Shown piece by piece: positions 1 through 9,076 of a stretch of DNA of 59,981 nucleotides (position 1 is its first letter; each line of letters opens with the position of its first letter). The position numbers and the translations under genes are program-made. Source of the DNA: Spirochaetaceae bacterium (GTDB taxonomy: Bacteria > Spirochaetota > Spirochaetia > Sphaerochaetales > Sphaerochaetaceae); NCBI GenBank assembly GCA_003454065.1, contig DMKZ01000039.1:1-59981 (forward strand), read 5' to 3'. The notes beneath the pieces are model-generated. The model made no database searches. It was not told where the DNA came from and was given only the letters and a program-made list of their open reading frames with translations.

Positions 1-111
1 ATCTATGATTTCTCTTCCGATTCCAAAGCCTCCGGGACTTTGGATATATGTTTTCCAGACGGAGGCAGAATTTAAAAAATAATCAATAAAACTGTAGAAT
101 TCTACGCTTAT
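1..111. other. Unresolved left edge
   Basis: Several frames are open here and none can be assigned. On the minus strand a frame reads through to the left edge and ends with a glycine-rich stretch (SPGGFGIGREIID), which looks protein-like, but it has no ATG, GTG or TTG start between its upstream stop (about position 112) and the edge. Two plus-strand frames also end here in stops at about 75 and 82. The tail or head of a neighbouring gene outside the window is likely; which strand is unknown. Confidence 0.2.
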
Positions 112-173
112 TTATATTTATGTGAATGGTCAAAACATGTTATAGTTAATATGAAAATATGTAGAATTCTACA
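94..173. promoter_or_regulatory. Pair of identical palindromes (candidate operator)
   Basis: The perfect 12-bp palindrome GTAGAATTCTAC occurs at 94-105 and again at 161-172, 67 bp apart start to start. The second copy extends to 14 bp (TGTAGAATTCTACA, 160-173) and sits directly in front of the AAGGAG ribosome binding site (177-182) of the ATPase fragment that starts at 188. Twin palindromes at this position resemble a dimeric repressor operator. No regulator gene is visible in the window to pair with it, so the role is inferred. Confidence 0.4.
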
Positions 174-187
174 AAAAAGGAGATTAT

Positions 188-525
188 ATGATCAAAAGGG
201 ATAAATACCTTCGGCAACTGATTGCGAACAGGGATAACGGCTTCCCAAAAGTGATCACCGGCATAAGAAGATGCGGAAAATCCATTATTCTCAAGCAGAT
301 AGAAAGCGAGCTGCTGGTCAAGAACGCAATACGTCGTTGATAGCGGTTTCATATGCGCCTGCTCTCAATCGAATAGCGTCATATTATCCCGCCTGCTTGA
401 GAATGTCGTTTATAATGATTTGATATTCAAGGAGTTCGATGTGAAAGTAGGTAAGACTTACAAAGGGGAGATTGATTTCGTTGCGATCAAAGGCTCGTCG
501 CAAGGGTTTGCCGACGCAATGAGTT
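188..525 (+). pseudogene. AAA ATPase (DUF4143-type), internally deleted remnant
   Basis: The start at 188 has a good AAGGAG site 5 nt upstream. The first 50 codons match the N-terminus of the intact ATPase at 42766, including the Walker A segment VITGIRRCGKS, then stop at 338-340. From about 390 a different frame encodes the family's C-terminal domain, recognisable by LLENVVYNDL and, shortly after, GEIDFVAIKG (the endonuclease-like end of DUF4143 proteins). The whole middle, including Walker B and the winged-helix region, is missing. The N- and C-terminal matches are seen directly; deletion of the middle is inferred from the family's usual length of about 400 residues. Confidence 0.75.
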
Positions 526-633
526 CGATAGTCAAGGAAAGGTTGCGGCATTCCGAGCGATGCGCCGATGTGGCGTCAGCCTTTGCGCCTGCGCAAATGC
601 GCATCACCGAATGCTGCATGATTTCCGCCGCGA

Positions 634-750
634 GTTTGCCTTGCCGTCAAAGCCGCCGAATCCTAGCCGCCTCCGCTAACGCAGGGCTAGGCTTTGTGCC
701 TGCCCGAGTGCGGGGCGGCGGATTTGGATGGATTTGGCGACAAGGCAAAC
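634..750. repeat. Long imperfect inverted repeat downstream of the permease gene
   Basis: Arms around 634-662 and 722-750 are imperfect reverse complements (GTTTGCCTTG...CAAGGCAAAC at the outer ends). Nested inside is a second inverted repeat, CCTAGCC (662-668) with GGCTAGG (685-691). The stretch is GC-rich relative to its surroundings and lies just beyond the stop of the minus-strand permease at 757. It could act as a transcription end or mRNA-protecting hairpin, but no U-tract follows. It does not match the 162-bp repeat family found elsewhere in the window. Confidence 0.4.
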
Positions 751-756
751 GAGCGA

Positions 757-1776
757 CTACCGTTCTTCGCGGAAATAGTTATACCCTAGCGATGCCGGCG
801 GCTGCTTCTCCTTGTTGTTTCTCATGCTTGAAGCGACAAGCACTATGGTCGTGACTATATAGGGGAGTATCTTGTAGATCTCCGTCGGAACGAATGAGAT
901 CACGATGCGCAAGTACATTATCATCAATGCGCCGAATAGGGCGCTTCCCCAGATTGCCCTGAGCGGATTCCAGATGCAGAAGATCACGAGCGCTACGGAG
1001 AGCCAGCCTACGCCGGAAAGTCCTTCGTGATTCCACGTGGCGCCTGCAGTGGTCATTATATAGACCATGCCGCCTATTGCGGAGATTCCGCCGCCGATTA
1101 CGGTTGCCAGATATTTGTATCTGGTGATGTTGATTCCGGCGCTATCTGCGGTTGCAGGCGATTCCCCGACCGCCCTCAAATAGAGGCCTTTCCTTGTTTT
1201 GACCAGGAACAGATACATCGTGATGGCAAGCAGCAACGCCAAGTAGAAGAATATGTTGTGGCCGAAAACGATAGGACCTATTACGGGGGTTTCCGACAGA
1301 CGCCCGAATATGTTTTCGGCGAAAGCGTGCTTGAGATGATTCGAAAGCGAAACAAAGCCGCCTTGGCGAACCCTCATGTATTCACCGGTGAATTGGCCTA
1401 TGCCCGTTCCGAAAATCGTGAGTGCGAGACCCGTTACGTTCTGATTAGCTCTTAGCGTTACGGTTATGAAGCTGTATATGAGCGAGGTGATGGCTCCGGC
1501 AGCGAAAGCGCAAGCTATTGCGATCAATATGGCCAAGAACCCGCTGGACGCCGGCTCGCCGTTCTCGGCGATTCTGCCGGCAGCGGCTATGGCTTTTTCG
1601 TATGCGAAAGCTCCTGCCAGACCGAAAGCGCCGCCGATATACATTATTCCTTCCACGCCCAAGTTCAGATTTCCGCTTTTTTCGCAAAGCACTTCGCCTG
1701 TGGTTCCGAACATCAAAGCAGTCGCGAAAGGCACCGCTGCCACTACTAGGGCTATCAGAGTATTCATAAAGTTCAT
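757..1776 (-). CDS. ABC transporter permease, BMP-type (nucleoside/simple sugar)
   Basis: A 339-residue, very hydrophobic protein with about eight to nine membrane segments. It belongs to the BPD_transp_2 permease family and resembles YufQ/NupQ-type permeases, which pair with BmpA-like binding proteins. GNLNLGVEGIM near residue 42 and the later GVGWLSVALVIFCIWNP segment are typical. The ATG at 1776 is chosen because AGGAGG lies 6 nt upstream; a longer frame to 1794 lacks such a site. It is the last gene of a three-gene minus-strand operon (ATPase, permease, permease) and follows the upstream permease stop by one base. The substrate is not visible; nucleosides are the best-known cargo of this group. 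Confidence 0.88.
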   Translation of the reverse strand: MNFMNTLIALVVAAVPFATALMFGTTGEVLCEKSGNLNLGVEGIMYIGGAFGLAGAFAYEKAIAAAGRIAENGEPASSGFLAILIAIACAFAAGAITSLIYSFITVTLRANQNVTGLALTIFGTGIGQFTGEYMRVRQGGFVSLSNHLKHAFAENIFGRLSETPVIGPIVFGHNIFFYLALLLAITMYLFLVKTRKGLYLRAVGESPATADSAGINITRYKYLATVIGGGISAIGGMVYIMTTAGATWNHEGLSGVGWLSVALVIFCIWNPLRAIWGSALFGALMIMYLRIVISFVPTEIYKILPYIVTTIVLVASSMRNNKEKQPPASLGYNYFREER

Positions 1777-1777
1777 A

Positions 1778-2947
1778 TTAAGCCTCCTTCGCATTCGACT
1801 TGCCTGTCGGAATGATTTTTCGGCAAACGGATTTGATTTGGTTCGCGGTTTCTTTGCAGAAGTCCGTGACGGGGTTTTCCCGGATTATGACTTTGTAGTT
1901 TATGAAGAATTCGCAGCCGAGCATGCAGAACAGCAATATTCCTGTTACGATTTCCGAAACTGAAGCGGGAACGGAAAGCCTCGTCTGAAGCGTTTGCGAA
2001 CCTTTGGAAAGCACTGCCAACACGAAGGATATCGCTATCATCACGAAGGCATTGAGTTGCGATAGCCATGCAACGGTGATAGAAGTGAATCCGACTCCGT
2101 TGGCGACGCCTTTGTAAAGCGTGTGATTTGCTCCGCTTGCCACCATGAATCCGACAACCCCGCAGATCGCTCCGGATATGAACATGGTTCTCATTATGAT
2201 CCAACCTACGTTCATGCCTGCGTATCTGGCCGTGTTCTCGCTATCTCCTATGACGGCGATTTCATACCCTTGCTTCGTGTATTTCATGTAGATGTGCATG
2301 ATTACGACCAATATGAGAACGATTATCCATCCCGCATGGACGCCAAGTACGTCCGGAAGCCTTGCGCTGGTTTTGAACATCGGTATGATTTGCGAACCTT
2401 TCCTGCCCTCCCAAGGACCTCCTTGCAAATAGGCGACTATGCCTATTGCGATATAATTCATCATCAGCGTGAAAAGCGTTTCGTTGGTGTTGTATTTCGC
2501 TTTGAAGTAGGCGGGTATCAAAGCCCAGATGCCGCCTGCAATTGCCGCCGCCATCATCATGAGAAGAATAAGCCCCCAGTGGGGAGAGCTTCCTTCCGGT
2601 GCGATTTTCAGGGCGAAAAACGATGCTGCGATTGCGCCGATGGTGATTTGACCTTCCGCGCCGATGTTCCAGAATCTCATCTTGAAGCAAGGGGCGATAG
2701 CCAAGGCGCAACCCAAAAGCGGAACGGCGATTTTCACGGTTTGCTTGAAATAGATCGGTCTGCTCAGAGAGCCGTTTGCAATCGTTGCGAATGCCGCGAA
2801 AGGATTGTTGCCTGTTATCATCATCGGAATGCAGCCCAGCAGCAGGGCGAACAGGACGCTTCCGATGCGGATTCCCCAGATGTATTTGGTTTCCATCTGA
2901 TCTCTTTTCGCCAGGCGTATTAGGGATTGTCTGGTTTCGTTTGCCAT
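1778..2947 (-). CDS. ABC transporter permease, BMP-type (first permease)
   Basis: A 389-residue inner-membrane permease of the same BPD_transp_2 family, resembling YufP/NupP. After a charged N-terminus (METKYIWGIRIGSV around residue 18) come about nine to ten hydrophobic segments. The family-typical FWNIGAEGQITIGAIAA lies in the first third. The ATG at 2947 overlaps the ATPase stop in a TAATG arrangement, with AGGAGG a few bases upstream, indicating translational coupling. With the permease at 757-1776 it should form the heterodimeric channel energised by the ATPase at 2947-4512. No substrate-binding lipoprotein gene is adjacent. Confidence 0.88.
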   Translation of the reverse strand: MANETRQSLIRLAKRDQMETKYIWGIRIGSVLFALLLGCIPMMITGNNPFAAFATIANGSLSRPIYFKQTVKIAVPLLGCALAIAPCFKMRFWNIGAEGQITIGAIAASFFALKIAPEGSSPHWGLILLMMMAAAIAGGIWALIPAYFKAKYNTNETLFTLMMNYIAIGIVAYLQGGPWEGRKGSQIIPMFKTSARLPDVLGVHAGWIIVLILVVIMHIYMKYTKQGYEIAVIGDSENTARYAGMNVGWIIMRTMFISGAICGVVGFMVASGANHTLYKGVANGVGFTSITVAWLSQLNAFVMIAISFVLAVLSKGSQTLQTRLSVPASVSEIVTGILLFCMLGCEFFINYKVIIRENPVTDFCKETANQIKSVCRKIIPTGKSNAKEA

Positions 2948-4512
2948 TATTTGCCTCCTGCATCGCGGGCGGCCATGTCTTCCTGTCCTCCGCCCACTTT
3001 GGTCATCAAAAGACCTATTTTGTCTTTCGTCGTGTTTCTGGCATCCACTATGCCGCTTACTTGCCCTGCGCACAGCACTAGGATCCTGTCGCACAATTCA
3101 AGCAGGACATCGAGGTCTTCTCCGACATAGATGACAGCCGTTCCGTTCATCTTCTCTTCCGTGAACAGATTGTAGATCGCATACGAAGTGTTTATGTCCA
3201 GCCCCCGCACCGCATAGGCCGTCAGAAGAACTGAAGGCTTTTGGGCTATTTCCCTCCCGACCAGGACTTTCTGTATGTTGCCGCCTGACATTCTTCGAAC
3301 GGGAAAGGAGGTGCTTGGCGTGACGACTTCAAGCGTTTTCCAGATTTTGTTGGCAAGCGCTTCGGGAGATTTCCTATCTACGAACGGCGAATTCCTGTTT
3401 TTCGTTTTCTTCCAGCTTCGCAGCATCATGTTTCCTGTCATGCCCATAGAGCCGACAAGGCCCATTCCCAGTCGGTCTTCCGGAACGAAAGCCATGGCGA
3501 TTCCGGCTTTTTTTATTTCGATAGGGGTTTTTCCGACCAGATTCACTTTCGCATTCTCATCCGGCATGAACATGATTTCGCCGCTTTCTATCGGGTAAAG
3601 CCCGGAAATGCATTCGAGAAGCTCCTTTTGTCCGGAACCTGCGACTCCCGCTATGCCCAATATTTCCCCCCCCATCGCCGTAAACGAGACGTTGTTCAGT
3701 TTTTTCACCCCTTCGGCGTCCTTGCAAATGAGGGATTTGATTGCGAGCTTGGGAACTGGCTTGTCGTATTTCGGCCTGTTTATGTTTAGGGAAACGGAGT
3801 AGCCGACCATCATGTCGGTTAGTTCCTTAGGAGAGGTTTTGGAGGTTTCGACCGTGGCGATGTATTTTCCCTTTCGCAGGATTGCCACGCTATCGGAAAG
3901 CTCCATCACTTCGTTGAGCTTGTGAGTGATTATCACAATCGCCTTGTCGTCGTTCTTCATATTGCGGAGAATGTCGAACAGTCGATCGGTTTCCTGCGGG
4001 GTGAGGACTGCAGTGGGTTCGTCGAGGATGAGGATTTCCGCACCCCTGTAAAGCACCTTGATGATTTCAATGGTCTGCTTCTCGGATACCGACATGTCAT
4101 AGACCTTTTTCTTCGGATCTATTTTGAACCCGTATCTGTCGCATATTTCCTTGACTTTTCTGTTCGCCTTCTCGATTTCCAATTTTCCGCTGCCGTGACC
4201 GAGTACGATGTTTTCCGCTGCCGTGAATACGTCAACCAATTTGTAGTGCTGATGGATCATTCCTATGCCGTATTCGTAAGCGTCTTTCGGAGAAAGTATG
4301 GAAACAGGCTTGCCGTGAACGAATATCTCGCCTTCGTCCGGTTGGTAAATGCCGGAGATCATATTCATAAGTGTCGTTTTTCCGCTTCCGTTCTCTCCTA
4401 GAAGGGATAGGATCTTGCCTTCGCGTATCTGAAGGCTTATGCTATCGTTTGCCGTGACGCTGCCGAACCTTTTGGTTATGCCTTTGAGCTCAACTGCCGG
4501 AACCTCTGCCAT
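2947..4512 (-). CDS. ABC transporter ATPase with two nucleotide-binding domains (BMP-type)
   Basis: A 521-residue cytoplasmic protein with tandem ABC domains, as usual for simple-sugar and nucleoside importers (YufO/NupO, RbsA/MglA layout). Domain 1 has Walker A GENGSGKTT at residues 39-47, signature SVSEKQ and Walker B ILILDEPTAVL. Domain 2 has a degenerate P-loop (GVAGSGQKE), signature MSGGNIQK and the segment LLTAYAVRGLD in place of the usual Walker B, the asymmetry typical of the family. It is the first gene of the minus-strand operon and is coupled to the next permease. A 162-bp repeat (4545-4706) lies in its 5' region, so its promoter must be inside or beyond that element. Confidence 0.9.
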   Translation of the reverse strand: MAEVPAVELKGITKRFGSVTANDSISLQIREGKILSLLGENGSGKTTLMNMISGIYQPDEGEIFVHGKPVSILSPKDAYEYGIGMIHQHYKLVDVFTAAENIVLGHGSGKLEIEKANRKVKEICDRYGFKIDPKKKVYDMSVSEKQTIEIIKVLYRGAEILILDEPTAVLTPQETDRLFDILRNMKNDDKAIVIITHKLNEVMELSDSVAILRKGKYIATVETSKTSPKELTDMMVGYSVSLNINRPKYDKPVPKLAIKSLICKDAEGVKKLNNVSFTAMGGEILGIAGVAGSGQKELLECISGLYPIESGEIMFMPDENAKVNLVGKTPIEIKKAGIAMAFVPEDRLGMGLVGSMGMTGNMMLRSWKKTKNRNSPFVDRKSPEALANKIWKTLEVVTPSTSFPVRRMSGGNIQKVLVGREIAQKPSVLLTAYAVRGLDINTSYAIYNLFTEEKMNGTAVIYVGEDLDVLLELCDRILVLCAGQVSGIVDARNTTKDKIGLLMTKVGGGQEDMAARDAGGK

Positions 4513-4544
4513 GCGATATCCTCCTTTTGCGGTGAAGCCTTTAT

Positions 4545-4706
4545 GGGCGCTTTTAAAAACTTGCTGTCCAGAGAGCGTCTGTGGATTCCGGAGACGGAAA
4601 ACTGTCGGAAATCAACGGATTACTGTTGTCTTTTGCTGATTTCCAGCGGTTTTCGGACCCGAAAGGCATCAGGCGAAACCGGACTCTGAGGTTTTTAGAA
4701 GCGCCC
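4545..4706 (+). repeat. 162-bp dispersed repeat, copy 1 (subfamily A)
   Basis: Full-length copy. The left end is GGGCGCTTTTAAAAAC (one mismatch to the family consensus GGGCGCTTCTAAAAACCT); the right end is the perfect AGGTTTTTAGAAGCGCCC. An internal stem pairs CGGAAATCA (left) with TGATTTCC (right) around a central loop related to GGAATACTG. It lies between two divergent transporter operons. Other full copies are at 22283, 25392 and 39211. Confidence 0.85.
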
Positions 4707-4951
4707 TTGTGTCGTTTGCTACGCCTTCATTATATCTGCATTATGTGACAAATTGCAAAAGAAACGCTTGAAGGAGCCTCTCTTGAAACAGACTGTCTTA
4801 TCGGTTGGAATTGAGTGGCATGGAACGGAAACTGCCTGTAGGGACGCAGAGCTTTGATGCGATCGGGAAGGGCGGATTTGCTAAATTGATTGCATTAATT
4901 TGAAATCCATGTCAAGCGGAATACATGATTCTGCAAAGGAGATACGAAGCT

Positions 4952-6112
4952 ATGGGTAAACGGATGATTTGGATGGCCATGCTGCTTTCGCTGGTTTTTT
5001 GTTTCAGCTGCAGGAAAGGAAGCTCGTCTGGAACGAGTTCGCCTAAGTCAGCTGTGATTAGCGACCCGGCCGGATATACGATTGACACATCGAAGTTCGA
5101 GAGCGACAAGACGCTGACAATCTATGGCGGATGCGAGGAGGCGTTCCTGAAGGCGGTCGCCGAGCGTTTTGCCAAGAAATACAACATCAAGTGCGATTAC
5201 GTCAGGCTCAGCTCCGGCGAAATCGAAACCAAAATCAAAGCCGAAGCAGGAAATCCGTCTGCTGATGTTCTTTTCGGCGGGACTACGGAACCGTATAACG
5301 CATTGAAATCGGCTGGTCTTCTGCAGAAGTACGATGCCCAGCGCGCATCTCATATCCATGAGAGCTATTTCAAGGATCCTGAGGGCTATTGGTATGGAAT
5401 CTACAAGGGCGTTCTCGGATTCATGTATAACGAGAACAGGGTCAAGGAATTGAAGCTCTCCGTTCCCAGAGATTGGGATGACCTTTTGAAGGACGAATAT
5501 AAAGGCAGGATCACATGGTCCAACCCATCTACTGCCGGAACAGCCAAGCTTGTCATAAACACTATCGTTCAGATGAAATCCGGCGGCAGGAAGGTCACGG
5601 AGAGCGGCAAGCAGCATTATGACTATGCGAATGCAATGGAATATTTCAAGAAGCTTGATAGGAACACCGTCGAATACACCAAATCCGGTTCCGGAGCTTC
5701 GAAGCAGGTTGGCAAAGGCGAATGCGTGATAGGAATAGGCTTCCTTCATGACGTTCTCGGTCAGATAGTGGATAACGGCTATACGAACGTCAGAATGGTT
5801 TCGCCGTCGAGCGGAACCACTTACGAGGTGGGGGCCACCGCCATACTCAAGGGCTGCAAGCATCCTGAAATCGCCAAGGCCTTCATAGAGTATGCGCTTT
5901 CGCCCGAATTCGTCGAGCTTGCGGCGAAGAGCGGATCGTATCAATTCCTCGTCATAGACGATGCCAAGCAGCCGCAGGTTGCGATAGACAACGGCCTCGC
6001 GGACGTCAAGACGATCGAATACGACTTCGATGACGCAAAGGACAACACGTCGCTTTATGTCGAAGCGTTCTTACGCGCCATAAACGCCGACAATCGTTTG
6101 AAGATAAAATAA
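4952..6112 (+). CDS. ABC transporter substrate-binding lipoprotein, Fe(III)-type
   Basis: A 386-residue extracytoplasmic solute-binding protein of the iron(III)/2-aminoethylphosphonate class (PBP type 2, FbpA-like). Residues 1-20 form a lipoprotein signal ending in FSC with Cys20. After a Ser/Gly linker the mature protein shows family segments such as LTIYGGCEEAFLKAVAERF, IKAEAGNPSADVLFGG and VSPSSGTTYEVGATAILKGC. The ATG at 4952 is preferred to 4925 because AAGGAG lies 10 nt upstream and the signal peptide then has normal length. It is the first gene of the importer and is separated from the permease by a hairpin that could reduce read-through. Iron is the likeliest ligand; phosphonate, thiamine or another oxyanion cannot be excluded. 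Confidence 0.85.
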   Translation: MGKRMIWMAMLLSLVFCFSCRKGSSSGTSSPKSAVISDPAGYTIDTSKFESDKTLTIYGGCEEAFLKAVAERFAKKYNIKCDYVRLSSGEIETKIKAEAGNPSADVLFGGTTEPYNALKSAGLLQKYDAQRASHIHESYFKDPEGYWYGIYKGVLGFMYNENRVKELKLSVPRDWDDLLKDEYKGRITWSNPSTAGTAKLVINTIVQMKSGGRKVTESGKQHYDYANAMEYFKKLDRNTVEYTKSGSGASKQVGKGECVIGIGFLHDVLGQIVDNGYTNVRMVSPSSGTTYEVGATAILKGCKHPEIAKAFIEYALSPEFVELAAKSGSYQFLVIDDAKQPQVAIDNGLADVKTIEYDFDDAKDNTSLYVEAFLRAINADNRLKIK

Positions 6113-6124
6113 TTTGGATTTCAT

Positions 6125-6166
6125 AGGCTCTTCGAATTCGCACGGATTCGGGGAGCCTTTATTTTT
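6125..6166 (+). terminator. Hairpin with U-tract between binding protein and permease
   Basis: AGGCTC (6125-6130) pairs with GAGCCT (6153-6158), with an inner CGAAT/ATTCG pairing, followed by TTTATTTTT. The position, just after the binding-protein stop and before the permease, suits a leaky terminator that makes more binding protein than channel, a common arrangement in ABC importers. Confidence 0.6.
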
Positions 6167-6251
6167 AGCGGAGGTTTTCAAAAACCCTTTCTTCACGCCG
6201 TTTTGAAATCGATTTCGAAAAACCTCGATGTTTCATTTATTGGAGGCGCTT

Positions 6252-7970
6252 ATGACGCAAAACGCCAGAAAACTTGAAAAGGCCAAGTTTTTCCACGACC
6301 CTTTTTTAGTCGGCACAATCGCTTTCCTGATGATTTTCCTGGGGTTGTTTGTCATCTATCCCCTTGCGATATTGCTCAAGGACGGCTTTGCCGATTCGGG
6401 ACGGGCTTTCACCTTCAGTTCTTTTTCCTATGCGTTCAGCAGGTACAGCGGGTTCATGCCTGCGCTGAAAAACTCCATTGTCATCGGTCTGGCGGTTTCG
6501 ACAGGCGCAGTCGCTATCGCGCTTCTGTTCGCCTATGTCGCCGTATATGTCAAAGTCAAGACGAAATTTCTCGATATCCTCTTCAGAGTCGTTTCCTTCC
6601 TTCCAGTCGTATCGCCTCCGTTCATAATCTCGATTTCGCTCATCCTCCTTTTCGGAGATAAGGGATTCATAACCCATGACCTTTTGGGTATAATAGATGC
6701 GAATCATGCGTTCTACGGCTACCCTGGAATAATAACTGTCGAGATAATCGCGTTTTTCCCGGTCGCATATCTGATGCTCAAGGGCTTGCTTTTGAACATA
6801 GATCCGAGTTTGGAGGAGGCGGCGCGGGATATGGGAGCATCCAGGTTCAAGGTTTTCATGACGGTTACGCTTCCGCTTTTGCTGCCGGGCCTTGGAAATG
6901 CGTTCCTCGTGACCTTCGTCGAATCTGTTGCCGACTTTGCAAATCCGATGATAATCGGCGGGTCCATGGAGACGATGTCAACCTGCATATGCAATCAGCT
7001 GATGGGAAGCAATGGCCCCGATTCCCAATACAGGGCGGCGGCCATGTCGTTTGTCCTGCTGCTCGTTTCAATGTCGGTGTTCATAGTTCAGAAATATGCG
7101 CTCGAGAAGAAGACGTTTTCGACTTTGTCCGGCAAGGCGTCGAGACAGAGGATGCTGATTGAAGACAAGTCCGTTACGATTCCTCTTTCTGCGATCTGCG
7201 CTGTAATTTCGACATTCGTCATAGGGCTTTACGTGCTTGTGATATGCTGTTCGTTCTGGAGGAATCTTGTAAACCGTTCCTTCACGCTCAGACATTACAA
7301 GAACGTTTTCACATCCAACGGGCTATCGGCGTTCAAGACCACGACATTGATGGCGCTGATTGCATCCGTGATCACCGCTTTTGTGTCGATAATAATCTCT
7401 TATGTCGTGGTCAAAAAGAGGTTTAAGGGAAAAGGCGCGATAGAATTCACATCGATGCTGGCAATGGCTGTTCCGGGCACAATTCTCGGCGTCGGTTTTA
7501 TCAGGGGGTATGTGAGGGGTCTGTTCCATCTGGGTCCGATGCAATGGCTGTATGGTTCGATGGCCATAATCATAATCGTGTTCATCGTTCGCTCGCTGCC
7601 TATCGGCATAAGAAGCGGAGTATCTGCATTGAGGCAGATAGACAATTCGATAGAGGAATCGGCTTACGATCTTGGCGCGAACAGCGGAAGGGTGTTTGCG
7701 GATGTTACGCTGCCGCTTATCAGAGAGTCGTTCTTTTCGTCTCTTGTCACATCTTTCGTCCGTTCGATTACGGCCATAAGCGCCGTCATCATGCTTGTTA
7801 CTCCGAGATGCAAGCTGGTTACATGCCAGATCAACGAATACGCAGGCAAAGCCGAATACGGTGCGGTGACGGTTTACGCGACCATGCTGATAATCATATC
7901 TAGCCTCGCTATTGGGGTGATGAATTTGGGAATAAGACGCATAGGCAAAGGAAAAGGAGGCCTAAGATGA
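6252..7970 (+). CDS. ABC transporter permease, fused two-domain Fe(III)-type
   Basis: A 572-residue inner-membrane protein with two homologous binding-protein-dependent transport (BPD_transp_1) halves, as in FbpB/SfuB permeases. Each half has about six membrane segments and an EAA loop for contact with the ATPase: EEAARDMGASRFKVFMTVTLP in the first and EESAYDLGANSGRVFADVTLP in the second. The ATG at 6252 has GGAGG 5 nt upstream; the in-frame ATG at 6228 has no comparable site. It ends 4 bp inside the ATPase gene that follows (ATGA overlap), so the two are translationally coupled. Confidence 0.9.
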   Translation: MTQNARKLEKAKFFHDPFLVGTIAFLMIFLGLFVIYPLAILLKDGFADSGRAFTFSSFSYAFSRYSGFMPALKNSIVIGLAVSTGAVAIALLFAYVAVYVKVKTKFLDILFRVVSFLPVVSPPFIISISLILLFGDKGFITHDLLGIIDANHAFYGYPGIITVEIIAFFPVAYLMLKGLLLNIDPSLEEAARDMGASRFKVFMTVTLPLLLPGLGNAFLVTFVESVADFANPMIIGGSMETMSTCICNQLMGSNGPDSQYRAAAMSFVLLLVSMSVFIVQKYALEKKTFSTLSGKASRQRMLIEDKSVTIPLSAICAVISTFVIGLYVLVICCSFWRNLVNRSFTLRHYKNVFTSNGLSAFKTTTLMALIASVITAFVSIIISYVVVKKRFKGKGAIEFTSMLAMAVPGTILGVGFIRGYVRGLFHLGPMQWLYGSMAIIIIVFIVRSLPIGIRSGVSALRQIDNSIEESAYDLGANSGRVFADVTLPLIRESFFSSLVTSFVRSITAISAVIMLVTPRCKLVTCQINEYAGKAEYGAVTVYATMLIIISSLAIGVMNLGIRRIGKGKGGLR

Positions 7971-9045
7971 CGAACGAGAAGAAAGGCGTTTTGCTGAAGG
8001 ATATTTCGAAGATATACGCAGACCTGAAGAGCGGGAAGGAGTTTTATGCTGTCAAGGATGTGAACCTGAAGATAGAGCCGGGCGAGTTCGTCACGCTTCT
8101 CGGACCTTCCGGCTGCGGCAAGACGACTACTTTGCGCATGATTGCCGGTTTCGAGTCCCCGGACCGCGGCGAAGTGATCATAGGCAAGGATAATGTCAAT
8201 GCCCTTACGCCGGACAAAAGGGATACGGCTCTCGTATTCCAGAGCTATGCGCTTTTCCCGCATTATAATGTTTTCGATAACATTTCGTACGGCTTGGTGC
8301 TGAGGAAAGTTGATAAGGCCGAGATAAAGAGGCGTGTGAGCGAGATGCTTGCGCTCGTGGAGCTCGAAGGTATGGAGGAAAGGATGGCCAATCAGCTTTC
8401 CGGAGGCCAGCAGCAGCGCGTGGCTCTTGCGCGCGCTCTCGTGGTTCAGCCGGGCGTGCTTCTTTTCGATGAGCCGCTCTCGAATCTGGATGCCAAGCTC
8501 AGAGTTTCGATGCGTACGGAAATAAGGAGGATTCAACGCCAGCTCGGCATAACCGCCATTTATGTCACGCACGACCAAAGCGAAGCTATGGCGATAAGCG
8601 ATAGGATAGTGGTTATGAACAAGGGCTCTTTGGTTCAGGCCGGCAGTCCCGATGACATCTACCAGAAGCCTGCAAACGAATTTGTCGCGGATTTCATTGG
8701 CGAGGTCAACTTCTTTCAAGCCAAGGCTATCAGGAATAGCCCGACAGGAACGGTTTTCTCGTCTTATGGCGCGGAGTTCGAAGCCGCATACAACCTTGCA
8801 CCTGGCAGCGACGCCAAGATAGTCTTGCGGCCGGAGTCGATTCATCTGCGGATTCGGGGCGTCTGCAAGGCAAGGTGATTCTGTCGGTGTTCATGGGAAG
8901 CCATCGCCTCTATCATGTTCGCATGAGCGACGGCAACACGGTCAAGGTCACGGAATACAATCCCAAAACCAAGAAGACCTATAATGTTGGCTATGATGTG
9001 TTTTTGGTCTTCGACAATTCGGACATCCACATAATTCCGAACTGA
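7967..9045 (+). CDS. ABC transporter ATPase, Fe(III)-type, frameshifted near C-terminus
   Basis: The nucleotide-binding domain is complete: Walker A GPSGCGKTT at residues 46-54, signature LSGGQQQR near 143, Walker B LLFDEPLSNLD near 167 and switch histidine THDQ, all typical of the PotA/FbpC group. The original frame stops at 8876-8878 after VLRPESIHL. The next frame (-1) continues smoothly as SSADSGRLQGKVILSVFMG and then to a stop at 9043-9045, completing the expected TOBE domain. A single-base change around 8840-8850 therefore separates the two parts. No slippery heptamer or pseudoknot is obvious, so mutation or sequencing error is likelier than programmed frameshifting. The truncated product of 303 residues keeps the catalytic core and might still work. 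Confidence 0.85.
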
Positions 9046-9076
9046 CATAAATTCCTGTTTTCAATATAATTCGCGT

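Noticed and set aside
420..854. 144-codon open frame
   Set aside because: Only its first 35 codons or so match the ATPase C-terminus. The rest has no protein-like features and overlaps the permease gene on the other strand.
4707..4951. Riboswitch upstream of the iron-type binding protein
   Set aside because: No conserved riboswitch core or convincing terminator hairpin could be recognised by eye.
8840..8860. Programmed -1 frameshift in the ABC ATPase
   Set aside because: No X-XXY-YYZ slippery heptamer and no evident downstream pseudoknot; mutation or error is simpler.
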